Source: Terriglobia bacterium
GTDB taxonomy: Bacteria > Acidobacteriota > Terriglobia > Terriglobales > Acidobacteriaceae
Direction of reading: 5' to 3'
Assembly (NCBI GenBank): GCA_020072815.1
Contig: JAIQGE010000001.1
Location: forward strand, 1 to 64,000
DNA: 64,000 nt
A model generated the notes under the pieces. It ran no database searches. It was not told where the DNA came from and saw nothing but the letters and a program-made list of their open reading frames with translations. Below are positions 24,770 through 33,376 of the stretch, piece by piece; the first letter of the stretch is position 1, and each line of letters opens with the position of its first letter. The translations under genes and the position numbers were made by a program.

Positions 24770-26014
24770 TCATTCGTAGCGCAGGGCTTCAATGGGGTCC
24801 AGCCGCGCCGCCTTGAGGGCCGGCAGCATGCCGCTGACGATGCCCACGATCACCAGAATTCCGGTGGAAACCACCAGGTTCATGGGCGAGATGATCAGGG
24901 TGATGTCGCCGGCCTCAGCATTCTTGGCGATATAGCTGTAGACGGGGATGCGCCCTACACTCCAGGCAATGATGTAGGCCACGCAGATGCCCATCAGGCC
25001 TCCGGCAAAGGTGATGGCCATGGCTTCTGACAGGAACTGAAACAGGATGTCGCGTTTGCGCGCGCCCAGCGCTTTTTCCACGCCAATCTCCCGCGTCCGC
25101 TGGGTGACGGAAACCAGCATGATATTCATCAGTCCCACGCCGCCCACCGCCAGCGTGGACATGCCGATCAGCGAAAGCAAGATTTCAAGCGCAATAGTGA
25201 AGATCTGCCAATTGCTCGCCTGCTTCATGGCGTTCCAGCAGAAAACCGCGCGCGGGTCCTTGGGATTGAAGCCGTGGAAGCCGCCCAGCACGCTGCGGAT
25301 GTTGTTCTCAATTTTCTCAAACTGGTTGCCGTCGTAACTGATCCAGATGCCGTTGAGGTATTTGGTGTCTTTCAAATCGCCCATGGCGCTGAACGGGATA
25401 TAGACGACGCGATTGATGTCGCTGTCGCCTTCCTGCATCTTGGGCGCGGTCACGCCGATCACGTCAAAGGTCACGCCGTTGATCCTGATCTTTTCGCCCA
25501 CGGCAAATTGTCCGGAAAACAGCTTGGTTTTGGCTTCCGACCCCAGCACCGCCACGCGGGCCCGCTGGCCTTCGTCGTCAGGATTGAAGAAGCGCCCGGA
25601 CTCCATGTCAATGGAGCGGATGTACTGGATCTGCGAGTAAAAACCGTTCACCGGAAAGGAAAACGAGCGGTTGTCGTTCTGCACCGTGGCGGGATCGAGA
25701 GAAGCTTCCGGGCTGATGTGCCGGACGAGAGGAACCAGTTCTTGCACGTGCTGGATGTCCTCAATCTGGAAGCGCACGGGGACTCCAGCCTTGAGCCCGC
25801 CGGCTTGCAGCGACGTGCGGCCGGGAAAGAAACCCATCATCTGCATGCCCATTTGGGAGAAGATGTTGCCGATGGCCCGTCCGAAGCCGGCGCCGTACGC
25901 CAGCAGCAGCACAACCGTGGCAATGCCCCAGGCCATGCCCAGCATGGTGAGCGCGGTGCGCCGGCGGTTGTAGCGCATGGCGGAATAAGCTTGTCCGATC
26001 AGATCGTGGACCAT
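24770..26014 (-). CDS. MacB/FtsX-type ABC transporter permease (second of pair)
   Basis: One N-terminal membrane helix is followed by a large periplasmic MacB_PCD domain and three C-terminal helices with the FtsX signature MNIMLVSVTQRTREIGVEKA and a final LDPIEALRYE. The 414-residue length is typical. It follows the related permease 26021-27274 by 6 bases, so the two are co-transcribed. No ATPase gene is adjacent. The pair may use an ATPase encoded elsewhere, for example the MacB-like one at 50587-51381. Confidence 0.9.
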   Translation of the reverse strand: MVHDLIGQAYSAMRYNRRRTALTMLGMAWGIATVVLLLAYGAGFGRAIGNIFSQMGMQMMGFFPGRTSLQAGGLKAGVPVRFQIEDIQHVQELVPLVRHISPEASLDPATVQNDNRSFSFPVNGFYSQIQYIRSIDMESGRFFNPDDEGQRARVAVLGSEAKTKLFSGQFAVGEKIRINGVTFDVIGVTAPKMQEGDSDINRVVYIPFSAMGDLKDTKYLNGIWISYDGNQFEKIENNIRSVLGGFHGFNPKDPRAVFCWNAMKQASNWQIFTIALEILLSLIGMSTLAVGGVGLMNIMLVSVTQRTREIGVEKALGARKRDILFQFLSEAMAITFAGGLMGICVAYIIAWSVGRIPVYSYIAKNAEAGDITLIISPMNLVVSTGILVIVGIVSGMLPALKAARLDPIEALRYE

Positions 26015-26020
26015 GTTCGT

Positions 26021-27274
26021 CTATTCCCTTCGCAACGCTTCCACCGGCGTCAGCATGGCGGCTTTGCGCGCGGGATAAAGACCGGCGATGATTCCAGCCA
26101 GACAAAGGGCCAGCACGGCAATCGCCGCCGATATCGGCACAATATGCGGAGGATCAAATCCAATGTTGCTCTTGGGCCAAGCGGTGACCAGGATTTTGGA
26201 CAGCATCGCCGCCACCGCCACACCGATCCCGCCGCTCAGCCCGGTGAGAAACGCGCCTTCCAGGAAGAACTGGACCATCACGTTGCGGTTGGTGGCGCCC
26301 AAGGCCTTCATCAGGCCGATTTCGCGGGTGCGCTCGGTCACCGAAACCAGCATGATGTTGATGATGCCAATGGCGCCCAGCGCCAGGGTGATCAGGCCCA
26401 CGCCGCCCAGGAAAAAGTCCATGGCGGTAAAGATCTTGCCCACCATCTGCGTGCTTTCCACCGTGTCCCACTGCTCAAAAGCTTCCGGGATGTTGGGATC
26501 GAAACCGTGGTTGCGGCCGATGACCTTGTGCACGTCATCAATCGCCTGGCGATGCAGGTCGCGGGCGACGGGCTGGAAGTTAAGCCCGTTGATGTCGTCG
26601 GTGGTGTGCGCGTTCTTGACGGGGAAAAACTCGCGCATGGTGTTCAGCGGCATGTACACGCGGATGTTGTTGCCGTTGTTTTCCTGTTTGCCAATCTTGT
26701 CCAGCACGCCCACCACGTCAAAGCGGATGCCGTTGATCAGAACGGTGCTGCCCAGCGCGGGACGTCCGGGAAACAAAGTTCGCATCATCTGGTAACCCAG
26801 CACGCACACGTTGCGCTTCTGCGCTTCGTCTGCATCATTCAGCCAGCGTCCCTGGCCCAGCGGCAGGTAGCGTACGGTAGCAAAGTTGGGAGTGGCGCCG
26901 GTGAACGTCCCGCTGCTGGTGGCGAAGTCGCTCACCACTTTCAGGTCGCCCCGGTTGATGATGGGCACCACGTCCTTGACCGACTTGGCTTCATTCTTGA
27001 TGTCCAGGTAGTCCTTGTAGGTGATGAAGTAAAAGCGGCCGCCGGCATGTTGCCCCGACACGTTGGGAATCTGGCCCGGCCAAAGGAAGATGACGTCTTC
27101 GCCGATGTCCGCCATGTTCTTGCGCTGGCCGGAACGGAAGCCCTCGCCCACGCCGATAAGCATCAGCAGGGAAAAGACGCCGTAAGCGATGCCAAACATG
27201 GTGAGAAACGAGCGCAGCTTGTGCGCCCACAGGGTGCGGAGGACTTGCCCGAAGATGTCCAGGGCGGTATTCAT
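26021..27274 (-). CDS. MacB/FtsX-type ABC transporter permease (first of pair)
   Basis: The same architecture as its neighbour is seen: an N-terminal helix (KLRSFLTMFGIAYGVFSLLM), a periplasmic domain, then INIMLVSVTERTREIGLMKA and TPVEALRRE at the end. Two MacB_PCD/FtsX permeases in tandem without an ATPase suggest a heterodimeric permease for a mechanotransmission or export ABC system. The start is ATG 27274. Confidence 0.9.
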   Translation of the reverse strand: MNTALDIFGQVLRTLWAHKLRSFLTMFGIAYGVFSLLMLIGVGEGFRSGQRKNMADIGEDVIFLWPGQIPNVSGQHAGGRFYFITYKDYLDIKNEAKSVKDVVPIINRGDLKVVSDFATSSGTFTGATPNFATVRYLPLGQGRWLNDADEAQKRNVCVLGYQMMRTLFPGRPALGSTVLINGIRFDVVGVLDKIGKQENNGNNIRVYMPLNTMREFFPVKNAHTTDDINGLNFQPVARDLHRQAIDDVHKVIGRNHGFDPNIPEAFEQWDTVESTQMVGKIFTAMDFFLGGVGLITLALGAIGIINIMLVSVTERTREIGLMKALGATNRNVMVQFFLEGAFLTGLSGGIGVAVAAMLSKILVTAWPKSNIGFDPPHIVPISAAIAVLALCLAGIIAGLYPARKAAMLTPVEALRRE

Positions 27275-27364
27275 TCGGTCTGGTATTCAATACGTCCGGA
27301 AAGGGACTAGGGTTCCAAGGATTTAGACGGGGGACAGGGCTGTTTGGTTAGAGGGGCCGCAAAA

Positions 27365-27394
27365 CCCACCACGGAGGCACGGAGTCACGGAGAA
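27365..27394. repeat. CACGGAGG-type interspersed repeat
   Basis: CCACCACGGAGGCACGGAGT followed by CACGGAGAA lies between the ABC permease start and the DUF4870 gene, matching the copies at 14081 and 50546. Confidence 0.7.
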
Positions 27395-27438
27395 CGGCAA
27401 AAAGGGTCTAGAATACAGCCTTCGTAAAAGGGGAAAGA

Positions 27439-27912
27439 ATGGCTACCGCATCGGGGCCTTACCTGCCGCAGCCCAACTCCGACGAACGCACCATGGCCGT
27501 CCTGGCCCACGCCCTGCAACTGGTGGGCGGATGGATTGCCCCGCTGATCATCTTCCTGGTCAAGAAAGACTCCCTTTTTGTCCGCTTTCACGCGCTCCAG
27601 GCCTTGATGCTGCACATCGTTTACCTGTTGTGCGCGATGGTGTTTGGTGTCGTGTTGTTTGTGACCATCTTCAGCACCGTGCTCATGCATGCCGGAGATA
27701 AGTCGGCCCAACCTCCAGCCGCAATCTTCATCTTGTTCCCGTTCATGTGGCTCTTCATCATGGGAGGCTGGGTAGCGATGCTCGTGATGTCCGTTGTCTT
27801 CGCCATCAAAGCCGGGAACGGGGAGTGGGCAGAGTATCCAGTCCTGGGTCCCCTGGCCCGCAGATTTCTAAAGATGAACGCGCCCGTGCAAACCAGCGTG
27901 CAAGGACTCTAA
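27439..27912 (+). CDS. DUF4870/Tic20-like membrane protein
   Basis: The N-terminal part SDERTMAVLAHALQLVGGWI, the conserved FLVKKDSLFVRFHALQAL and three to four membrane helices are typical of DUF4870 proteins. GGGGAAAG precedes the ATG. It is 157 residues long and stands alone. Function unknown; members are small inner-membrane proteins. Confidence 0.85.
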   Translation: MATASGPYLPQPNSDERTMAVLAHALQLVGGWIAPLIIFLVKKDSLFVRFHALQALMLHIVYLLCAMVFGVVLFVTIFSTVLMHAGDKSAQPPAAIFILFPFMWLFIMGGWVAMLVMSVVFAIKAGNGEWAEYPVLGPLARRFLKMNAPVQTSVQGL

Positions 27913-28031
27913 GCGCCGCGTCGCTCCCCCGGGTTAAGTGCAATTTGGGGTGGCGCCTGCGAGCAAAATTGGGAATCTCGTCTTAAGGGCAGCATTGCTA
28001 AGTCGTGCTAAATATTGCTAACATAACTGGC

Positions 28032-28292
28032 ATGCGAACTACGAAGACCCTGTCCATTACGCTGCCCCCCGAAATGCTCTCGCGTGCGGAAGACATGGCC
28101 AGGAAGGAAAACCGGACCATGAGCGAGCTGATACGCGAGGCGCTCCGGCACTACGAGCGGCAACGCTGGTGGGAGGAAACAAACTCGTACGGCAGGGCGC
28201 GCGCCCAAGAGCTAGGAATCCGTGAAAACGACGTGGAGCGCCTGACCCACGAGGCACGACGCGAGAAAGCCCGTAAGCCGCGACAGAAATGA
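28032..28292 (+). CDS. Ribbon-helix-helix antitoxin of a PIN toxin pair
   Basis: From ATG 28032 the product reads MRTTKTLSITLPPEMLSRAE and then NRTMSELIREALRHYERQRW, the RHH (CopG/MetJ) DNA-binding pattern. The C-terminal part is charged, as expected for a toxin-binding tail. The stop overlaps the PIN gene's ATG (ATGA, 28289-28292), showing translational coupling. It should repress the operon and neutralise the PIN nuclease. Confidence 0.85.
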   Translation: MRTTKTLSITLPPEMLSRAEDMARKENRTMSELIREALRHYERQRWWEETNSYGRARAQELGIRENDVERLTHEARREKARKPRQK

Positions 28293-28708
28293 TACGGATC
28301 GTAGCCGACACCAATGTCATCATTTCCGCGTTGGTCTTTGGCGGTCTTCCCCGGCAGATCATTGATCTGGCGGCTTTGGGTTTGTGCGAAATCTGTTATT
28401 CCAGTCCGCTTCGGCACGAAGTGGAGCAGGTCCTGAAGAAGAAATTTGGGTGGAGCCGCGAAGAGATTCAGAATCGTTTACCAGTTCTGTTCAGTTGGTT
28501 TGTTCAAGTCCATCCACAAGTGTTCGTAGCGGCAGTCAAGGACGACCCGGACGATGACCGGATTCTCGAGTGCGCTCTTGCCGCTCAGGCGCGAGCCATC
28601 ATTTCTGGTGACCGTCACTTGTTGCAGCTCGGTTCATTCGAGTCAATTCCCATCCTCACGCCACGGCAATTTCTGGACTCCAAAGTCTGGATCGAAGAGA
28701 AGAAATAG
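28289..28708 (+). CDS. PIN-domain toxin (COG1569-type ribonuclease)
   Basis: The start IRIVADTNVIISALVFGGLP holds the first catalytic Asp (D7). EVEQVL contributes a conserved acidic region, and KDDPDDDRILECALAAQA with IISGDRHLL supplies the remaining acidic residues of the PIN fold. The 139-residue length is normal. With the RHH antitoxin it forms an intact VapBC-like module, the only one of the three toxin-antitoxin pairs here that is complete. It probably cleaves RNA; the target is unknown. Confidence 0.88.
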   Translation: MIRIVADTNVIISALVFGGLPRQIIDLAALGLCEICYSSPLRHEVEQVLKKKFGWSREEIQNRLPVLFSWFVQVHPQVFVAAVKDDPDDDRILECALAAQARAIISGDRHLLQLGSFESIPILTPRQFLDSKVWIEEKK

Positions 28709-28780
28709 GCCGTTCGTCATTCGTTGGTCGCCCAGGGAGGCAAGTTGTCCTGCTCCGTGCTACCCTAGGTCGCTCTTACC

Positions 28781-29587
28781 ATGCCCACCATCCAAACCAA
28801 CGGCGTTGAGCTCTACTACCAGGAATCCGGCGCTGGCCCGGAGACCATTGTTTTCTCCCACGGCCTGCTGATGGACCACGCGATGTTCCACGCCCAGCGT
28901 GCAGCCTTTGAGCGGCGCTACCGGGTGATTGCCTACGACCATCGCGGGCAGGGCCAGTCGCAGGACCCGGGCGCGGGCTATGACATGGAGACCCTCACCG
29001 AAGACGCCGCTGCGCTGATCACTTCGCTCAACGCCGCGCCCTGCCATTTTGCCGGGCTCTCCATGGGAGGCTTTGTGGGGATGCGTCTGGCGGCGCGGCA
29101 TCGCGAACTGGTGCGCTCGCTCACCTTGATGAATACCGGCGCGCAAAAAGAAGAGACCTTCAGCCGGCTGAAATTCAATTTTCTTGCGCAGCTGGTCAAA
29201 CTGATGGGGACCGCGCCGTTTGCCGGCATTGCCGTGACCGAGTTGTTCGGCAAGTCCACGCGGGCCAGCACAAGTCCCGCCAAGCAGGCCATGCTTAAAG
29301 AATGGACAGCCAAGCTGCGTTCGCGTCCCAAGAACACGGCACGCGCTCTGATGGGCGTGATGAACCGCCGCGAGGTTTCGAGCGACGAGCTGGCGGGGAT
29401 ACGCTGCCCCACGCTGATCATCGCCGGGGAAGACGACAAGCCGCAGCCGCCGTTCCGATCAGAGCGGCTGGCCGCGGCCATCACGGGATCAAAGCTGGTG
29501 CGAATCCCGGCATGCGGCCACAGCAGCTCATTGGAAGCGCCGGACGCGGTCATTACCGCCATGAGAGAGTTGATGAACAGAGCGTAG
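28781..29587 (+). CDS. Alpha/beta-hydrolase
   Basis: The fold is clear: oxyanion region FSHGLLMDH, YDHRGQGQS, nucleophile elbow GLSMGG (Ser94), acid in IAGEDDKPQPP and the catalytic His in ACGHSSSLEAP. The 268-residue length fits 3-oxoadipate enol-lactonase-like and related esterases. The substrate cannot be decided. It is followed 7 bases later by a small membrane protein gene that probably shares its transcript. Confidence 0.9.
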   Translation: MPTIQTNGVELYYQESGAGPETIVFSHGLLMDHAMFHAQRAAFERRYRVIAYDHRGQGQSQDPGAGYDMETLTEDAAALITSLNAAPCHFAGLSMGGFVGMRLAARHRELVRSLTLMNTGAQKEETFSRLKFNFLAQLVKLMGTAPFAGIAVTELFGKSTRASTSPAKQAMLKEWTAKLRSRPKNTARALMGVMNRREVSSDELAGIRCPTLIIAGEDDKPQPPFRSERLAAAITGSKLVRIPACGHSSSLEAPDAVITAMRELMNRA

Positions 29588-29593
29588 ACCAAG

Positions 29594-30094
29594 GTGCCTT
29601 ACCTAAGCTTCCAGCTCGAATCGCCGATGCCGCCTGAAGCCGCCGCCGAACGCCTGCGAGCCGTCACCCGCACACCGCGAGGCTTTCTTGACAGCTTGGC
29701 CCGCCGACCCGTGGGTGCCGATTATCCATTTCAATTTGTGGGAAAGGTAGAAGGCGACCGTTTCAAACTGAGGCGTGAAATTGGCGCCAACAGCTACAAC
29801 TCCTTCCTCCCCGTGATCCGCGGAAGAATCGATAGTTCCGGCGGACCTACTCGGGTAAATGTTCGCATGTTTCTGCACCCACTGGTTTGCATGTTCATGT
29901 TGTTTGGGCTTGGAGTTCTGGGTATGGCGATTGTGGAAGATGCTTTGGAGCGTCGGGCATCCTTTCCACTCATCGGATTCTTCCTCTTCGGTCTTGGACT
30001 CTTGATCGTCGGTTTCTTTCCTGAAGCCCACTTAGCACGCCGGCTGATCACCTCAGCTGTACTGGGTGAAGACAGTCTAAAGCCGCCCCATTAG
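29594..30094 (+). CDS. Small membrane protein, unknown function
   Basis: This 166-residue product starts with GTG 29594. It has a polar N-terminal domain (GVEGDRF-like segment and RREIGANSYNSFLPVIRGRI) that looks like a small beta-structured sensor. Two membrane helices follow (LVCMFMLFGLGVLGMAI and FPLIGFFLFGLGLLIVGFF). I do not recognise the family. It lies 7 bases after the hydrolase gene. Confidence 0.6.
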   Translation: MPYLSFQLESPMPPEAAAERLRAVTRTPRGFLDSLARRPVGADYPFQFVGKVEGDRFKLRREIGANSYNSFLPVIRGRIDSSGGPTRVNVRMFLHPLVCMFMLFGLGVLGMAIVEDALERRASFPLIGFFLFGLGLLIVGFFPEAHLARRLITSAVLGEDSLKPPH

Positions 30095-30118
30095 CTGCAT
30101 TCCGTCTTCCCACCTTGC

Positions 30119-30124
30119 TATAAT
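30119..30124 (+). promoter_or_regulatory. -10 box (TATAAT) next to the TPR gene start
   Basis: TATAAT at 30119-30124 lies only 6 nt before ATG 30131, and there is no ribosome-binding site between. If used, transcription would start at or next to the A of the ATG, giving a leaderless mRNA. No good -35 hexamer is seen at 17 nt. Confidence 0.45.
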
Positions 30125-30130
30125 TTGCCC

Positions 30131-31573
30131 ATGAAATACTCCTTCCCCCACCGCCTGTTGTCCCTTGTTTTGATCACGGTTTTCCTTACGTCGCAGGTCT
30201 GGGCGACCTGTGGAGGCGGCGGAGGCGGAGGCATGGGCGGCATGTCCGGCGGCTCCAGCACAACGGTCTACAAGGTGCCGTGGAAGCTGATCACGCCGGA
30301 GGTCCAGCCCAAAGAAGGCCTGGCCATCTACTGGTTCCCGGTTTCTGACGTGGAGTTCAAGAACTCCAGCCTGCTGGAATCGCGCACGCTGCAGCTTTAC
30401 TCGCAACAGTGCGTGACCATGGGCGTGGTGGACGCGCGCACCGCGCTCGGCCAAAAGTATGTCCCGGATGGCAAGCTGCCGGTGGCAGTGCTGGCGCAGG
30501 CGGACGGCACGGTGGTCGGCAAGCTGGAAGCCAACAAGGAAGGCAAGCTGAAAGTCGGCGACCTGGAAAAGCTTCTGGACAGCGAGATAAAGAAGCGCGA
30601 AAACGCCGTCAAAGAAAAGTTTGAGGACGCCAAGGCCAAAGCCAAGGCCGGCGACAGCCAGACCGCCATCCAGGAACTGCGGGCCGTGTATGACCAGAAG
30701 TGCCTCTTCCCCAAGCGCGGCAAAGACGCGCAAAAAGAACTGAAGAAGCTGGGCGTGGAAGTGGCGGAAGTCCCTGACGCTCCCAACTTTGATCCGGCGG
30801 TGAGCGCGCAGATCCAGAAGACCATGCGCGCCGGCCTGAAAGCCGAAAACGCCGCCAAGTACGAAGACGCTGAGCGTCTGTACCAGGCCGCCGTCAAGCT
30901 CGATCCGGCCGATCCCACGCCTCTGCGTTTCCTGGCGGAACTCTATCGCCACCACATTGGCGACTGGGACAAGGCCCGCAAAACGTTTGACGCTATCCTG
31001 GCCATGCCGGCTGACCCCATGTCGCGCGCCGTCGCGCTGCACGGCCTGGGCAAGATGACCATCCACGAAGGCGACTTCAAAAAAGGCCTGTCGCTGATGG
31101 AAGATTCCGTCCGCGAGTACCCGCTGGCTCTGGCGTACCGCAACCTGGCCGTGTACTGGAACAGCGAAGGCGATGTCGCGAAAGCTGATGCCTACACCAA
31201 AGAAGCCTTGAAGCTCGATCCTAAAGATCCTTACAACCTGATCTTTGCCGCGGCCTTCATGGCCGGCAACGGACACGGCGACGAAGCGCTGAAGATCGCC
31301 CGCGAAAACGAAAAGCTGCTGCCCGCCAGCTACAACCTGGCCGCCATCTACGCGCAGGCCGGACAGAAACAGAAAGCGCTGGACCTGCTCAAGCGGCACT
31401 TCTTCACTTACGAGCGTTATGAAGCGGTCCGCAGCAAAGAGATGATGGAAGCCCGCGTGGACGCGGTGTTTGCGTCGCTGATGACCGACAAGGACTTCAT
31501 GGCCCTGACCAGCGGCGCCGACGGCCGCTTGCCCATGCGCATGAGTCCGAATGCCAAGCCGGCGGGGAACTGA
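30131..31573 (+). CDS. Exported TPR-repeat protein with Gly-rich N-terminus
   Basis: A signal peptide (LLSLVLITVFLTSQVWA) ends at CGGGGGGGMGGMSGG, a Gly-rich stretch after a single Cys. Residues of about 40-150 form a thioredoxin-like or alpha/beta region (AIYWFPVSDVEFKNS). From about 155 onward TPR-type helices repeat, for example KAENAAKYEDAERLYQAAVK and KADAYTKEALKLDPKDP. It is probably a periplasmic scaffold; function unknown. The likely promoter abuts the start codon. Confidence 0.75.
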   Translation: MKYSFPHRLLSLVLITVFLTSQVWATCGGGGGGGMGGMSGGSSTTVYKVPWKLITPEVQPKEGLAIYWFPVSDVEFKNSSLLESRTLQLYSQQCVTMGVVDARTALGQKYVPDGKLPVAVLAQADGTVVGKLEANKEGKLKVGDLEKLLDSEIKKRENAVKEKFEDAKAKAKAGDSQTAIQELRAVYDQKCLFPKRGKDAQKELKKLGVEVAEVPDAPNFDPAVSAQIQKTMRAGLKAENAAKYEDAERLYQAAVKLDPADPTPLRFLAELYRHHIGDWDKARKTFDAILAMPADPMSRAVALHGLGKMTIHEGDFKKGLSLMEDSVREYPLALAYRNLAVYWNSEGDVAKADAYTKEALKLDPKDPYNLIFAAAFMAGNGHGDEALKIARENEKLLPASYNLAAIYAQAGQKQKALDLLKRHFFTYERYEAVRSKEMMEARVDAVFASLMTDKDFMALTSGADGRLPMRMSPNAKPAGN

Positions 31574-31656
31574 AAAACAAGCAATTGGCAGTTAGCAATT
31601 AGCCAAAAGCAAAACCATACCGCGGATGAACGCGGAGTCGCGCGGATCAAAAATCA

Positions 31657-31695
31657 GGCCGTGATGGGGCAATGCCATTGCGGCCTTTTTTCTTT
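31657..31695 (+). terminator. Rho-independent terminator after the TPR gene
   Basis: An 11-bp stem (GGCCGTGATGG with CCATTGCGGCC, including two G-U pairs) is followed by TTTTTTCTTTT, 84 bases after the stop codon. Confidence 0.8.
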
Positions 31696-31797
31696 TGAGC
31701 ATGCCCCTAAAAACAATTTCAAGAAATCAGTGAGAATCAGTGTTCATCAGTGTCATCAGCGGTAAGGGTTTGACTTGCTCTGGTTTGCCAAAGGCTA

Positions 31798-31840
31798 AGG
31801 GCCAAGAGCTAATAGCCAGCCGCTAGCGGCTAGCGGCTGC
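31798..31840. repeat. GCTAGCGG-type octamer repeat
   Basis: The tract around AGCCGCTAGCGGCTAGCGGC repeats an 8-mer in degenerate form. A similar tract, CTGCTAGCGGCTAGCTGCTA, lies at 15648-15667. It abuts the 3' end of the methyltransferase gene and includes its stop codon region. Confidence 0.6.
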
Positions 31841-32570
31841 TTCCCAGCACATAAATCACCCAGGGTGCGATCGCGGTTTCATTCACCCACTTGTAGGGTT
31901 CATCGCCCGTCGCCAGCGGCTTGTAGATGGCAACCACTCTCAGGCCGGCGCGCGAGTAAACGTCCCGGTACGCTTCGTCGGTCCACAGGATGTCTTCCGT
32001 AGGACGGCGGTCCGGGAAATCTGTGGTGATGATCTTCACCCGGTCGCCTGATCGCGCCTGGCGGTTTTCGGGAAAGTCCTTGGTCGAGAACGACGCCCAT
32101 TCGTGAACATAAATCTCAGGCGACGAAACCACACTGATGATCTTCCCTGAATCCCGATTCCCTGAATGTCGGAGCAGCCTTCCGAGATCACGAAAGAGGC
32201 GCACCTTGGTCTCCAGGCCAGGGATGTTGTCAAAAGTGAACGCAGAGAGAACAAGATCGTATGCGCCAGCCTGAAACTCGCTCATATCATCATCTTTGGC
32301 AACGCGGTAATCTCCGCCAGGATCGAGTTCCCTGGCTTTCGCCACCATCTCCGGTGCGATATCCACGCCAACGGCACTGAATCCAAGTTGTTTGACGAAC
32401 CGGGTTGATCGCCCCGTCCCGCAGCCGAAGTCAAGCGCTCTGGTTCCTCTTACATGCTCACGTATGATCCCGGGAATGTCCCTATAAGCCAGGTAGTAGG
32501 TATTGGCGAACTCCAGTTGCGCATAGGACGCGGCCCGCGTCGCGTCGTCATAACAGTTGGTGAAATCCAT
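31830..32570 (-). CDS. Class I SAM-dependent methyltransferase
   Basis: The SAM-binding motif I is ALDFGCGTGRSTRFV, motif II is VGVDIAPEMVAKA, and post-II LVLSAFTFDNIP follows, a standard Rossmann methyltransferase. ATG 32570 (MDFTNCYDDATRA) is chosen because AAGGGG lies 5 nt upstream. It has 246 residues. The substrate is unknown. Confidence 0.85.
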   Translation of the reverse strand: MDFTNCYDDATRAASYAQLEFANTYYLAYRDIPGIIREHVRGTRALDFGCGTGRSTRFVKQLGFSAVGVDIAPEMVAKARELDPGGDYRVAKDDDMSEFQAGAYDLVLSAFTFDNIPGLETKVRLFRDLGRLLRHSGNRDSGKIISVVSSPEIYVHEWASFSTKDFPENRQARSGDRVKIITTDFPDRRPTEDILWTDEAYRDVYSRAGLRVVAIYKPLATGDEPYKWVNETAIAPWVIYVLGSSR

Positions 32571-32772
32571 GTGTCCCCTTGCATCCCCTTTGCGGCGCAT
32601 TGCCCCGGCGCAATGCTGTCCCTCTCATCCATGAGTACTTTCGTCTATTGTCCCATGTGATTAATAAATCTAATCCCCTTCTAATTTGCCCATAAGAAAG
32701 GTCCTCCATACTCGTTTGTGGTTAGGTACGGTCAGCAAAGCAAGACGAGTTCACAAATTTCTGGAGGACAAC

Positions 32773-32949
32773 ATGTTTGAAGGTATGTTCCAGCCGATGC
32801 ATCTGCTGGTGATTCTGATGATCGCTCTTCTGTTTTTTGGTCCCAGCAAACTGGCTGGATTGGGCAAGGGCCTGGGCGACGGCATTCGCGGCTTCAAGGA
32901 CGCTTTGAAGGAAACTGCGCCCAGTTCAGATTCGACTGATTCAAAGTAG
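32773..32949 (+). CDS. tatA: TatA-type twin-arginine translocase subunit
   Basis: GGAGGA precedes ATG 32773. The 58-residue product has a short N-terminal membrane helix (HLLVILMIALLFFGPSKLA) with the FGPSKL hinge, then the amphipathic helix GLGKGLGDGIRGFKDALK and a short acidic tail. This is the TatA/TatE pattern. TatA oligomers form the pore for folded Tat substrates; TatC is not in the window. Molybdenum-dependent formate dehydrogenases are typical Tat or cytoplasmic clients, but the one here has no Tat signal. Confidence 0.92.
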   Translation: MFEGMFQPMHLLVILMIALLFFGPSKLAGLGKGLGDGIRGFKDALKETAPSSDSTDSK

Positions 32950-33123
32950 ATAAGACTTTTAGCACGCCAGGTGTTCCCTCCCCTCGGGCAAGCCTGACCA
33001 GTTCACCTCCAGAGAAAACGGTTCCTGACTGACCATCAGGGACCGCCGAGGGGTTGTGTCTCCTCTTGAGTCCCCCGCGGTACTGGGCCACTCGCTTCGG
33101 CCGGAGTCATTGCGGTGTCAGCA

Positions 33124-33143
33124 ATCGGGTGATCGGGTGATCT
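33124..33143. repeat. GGTGATCG octamer tract
   Basis: ATCGGGTGATCGGGTGATCT is two copies of an octamer with flanks. The same string recurs at 49061-49098. Apart from this and the array starting at 33244, I see nothing in 32950-33375. Confidence 0.6.
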
Positions 33144-33243
33144 GAAGGAATTGCCAGGAGTGCCGTAATTGCCAAAGATCGCCGAGATTACGGCTTGAGT
33201 TCTCGGAAGTATCGAGTTGATCGTGCGCCGCTCAGCTCTCATC

Positions 33244-33376
33244 AGATGTCTCGATGTCCCGATGTCCCGAGGGTCCGATGTCCCGATGTCCCGATGATCC
33301 GATGTCCCGATGTCCCGATGATCCGATGTCCCGATGTCCCGATGATCCGATGTCCCGATGTCCCGATGATCCGATT
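33244..33376. repeat. Octamer minisatellite (CGATGTCC units)
   Basis: About 16 octamers run in tandem, mostly CGATGTCC with every third CGATGATC, so a 24-bp higher-order unit (two CGATGTCC plus one CGATGATC) repeats about four times. There are no spacers, so it is not CRISPR. It ends exactly at the 3' end of the 3-hydroxyacyl-CoA dehydrogenase gene on the opposite strand. Confidence 0.9.

Noticed and set aside
25274-27310. Plus-strand 678-codon open frame
   Set aside because: It is antisense to two clear ABC permeases, with His/Gly/Ala-rich shadow composition.
33244-33376. CRISPR array
   Set aside because: The octamers are contiguous with no unique spacers, and no cas genes are present.
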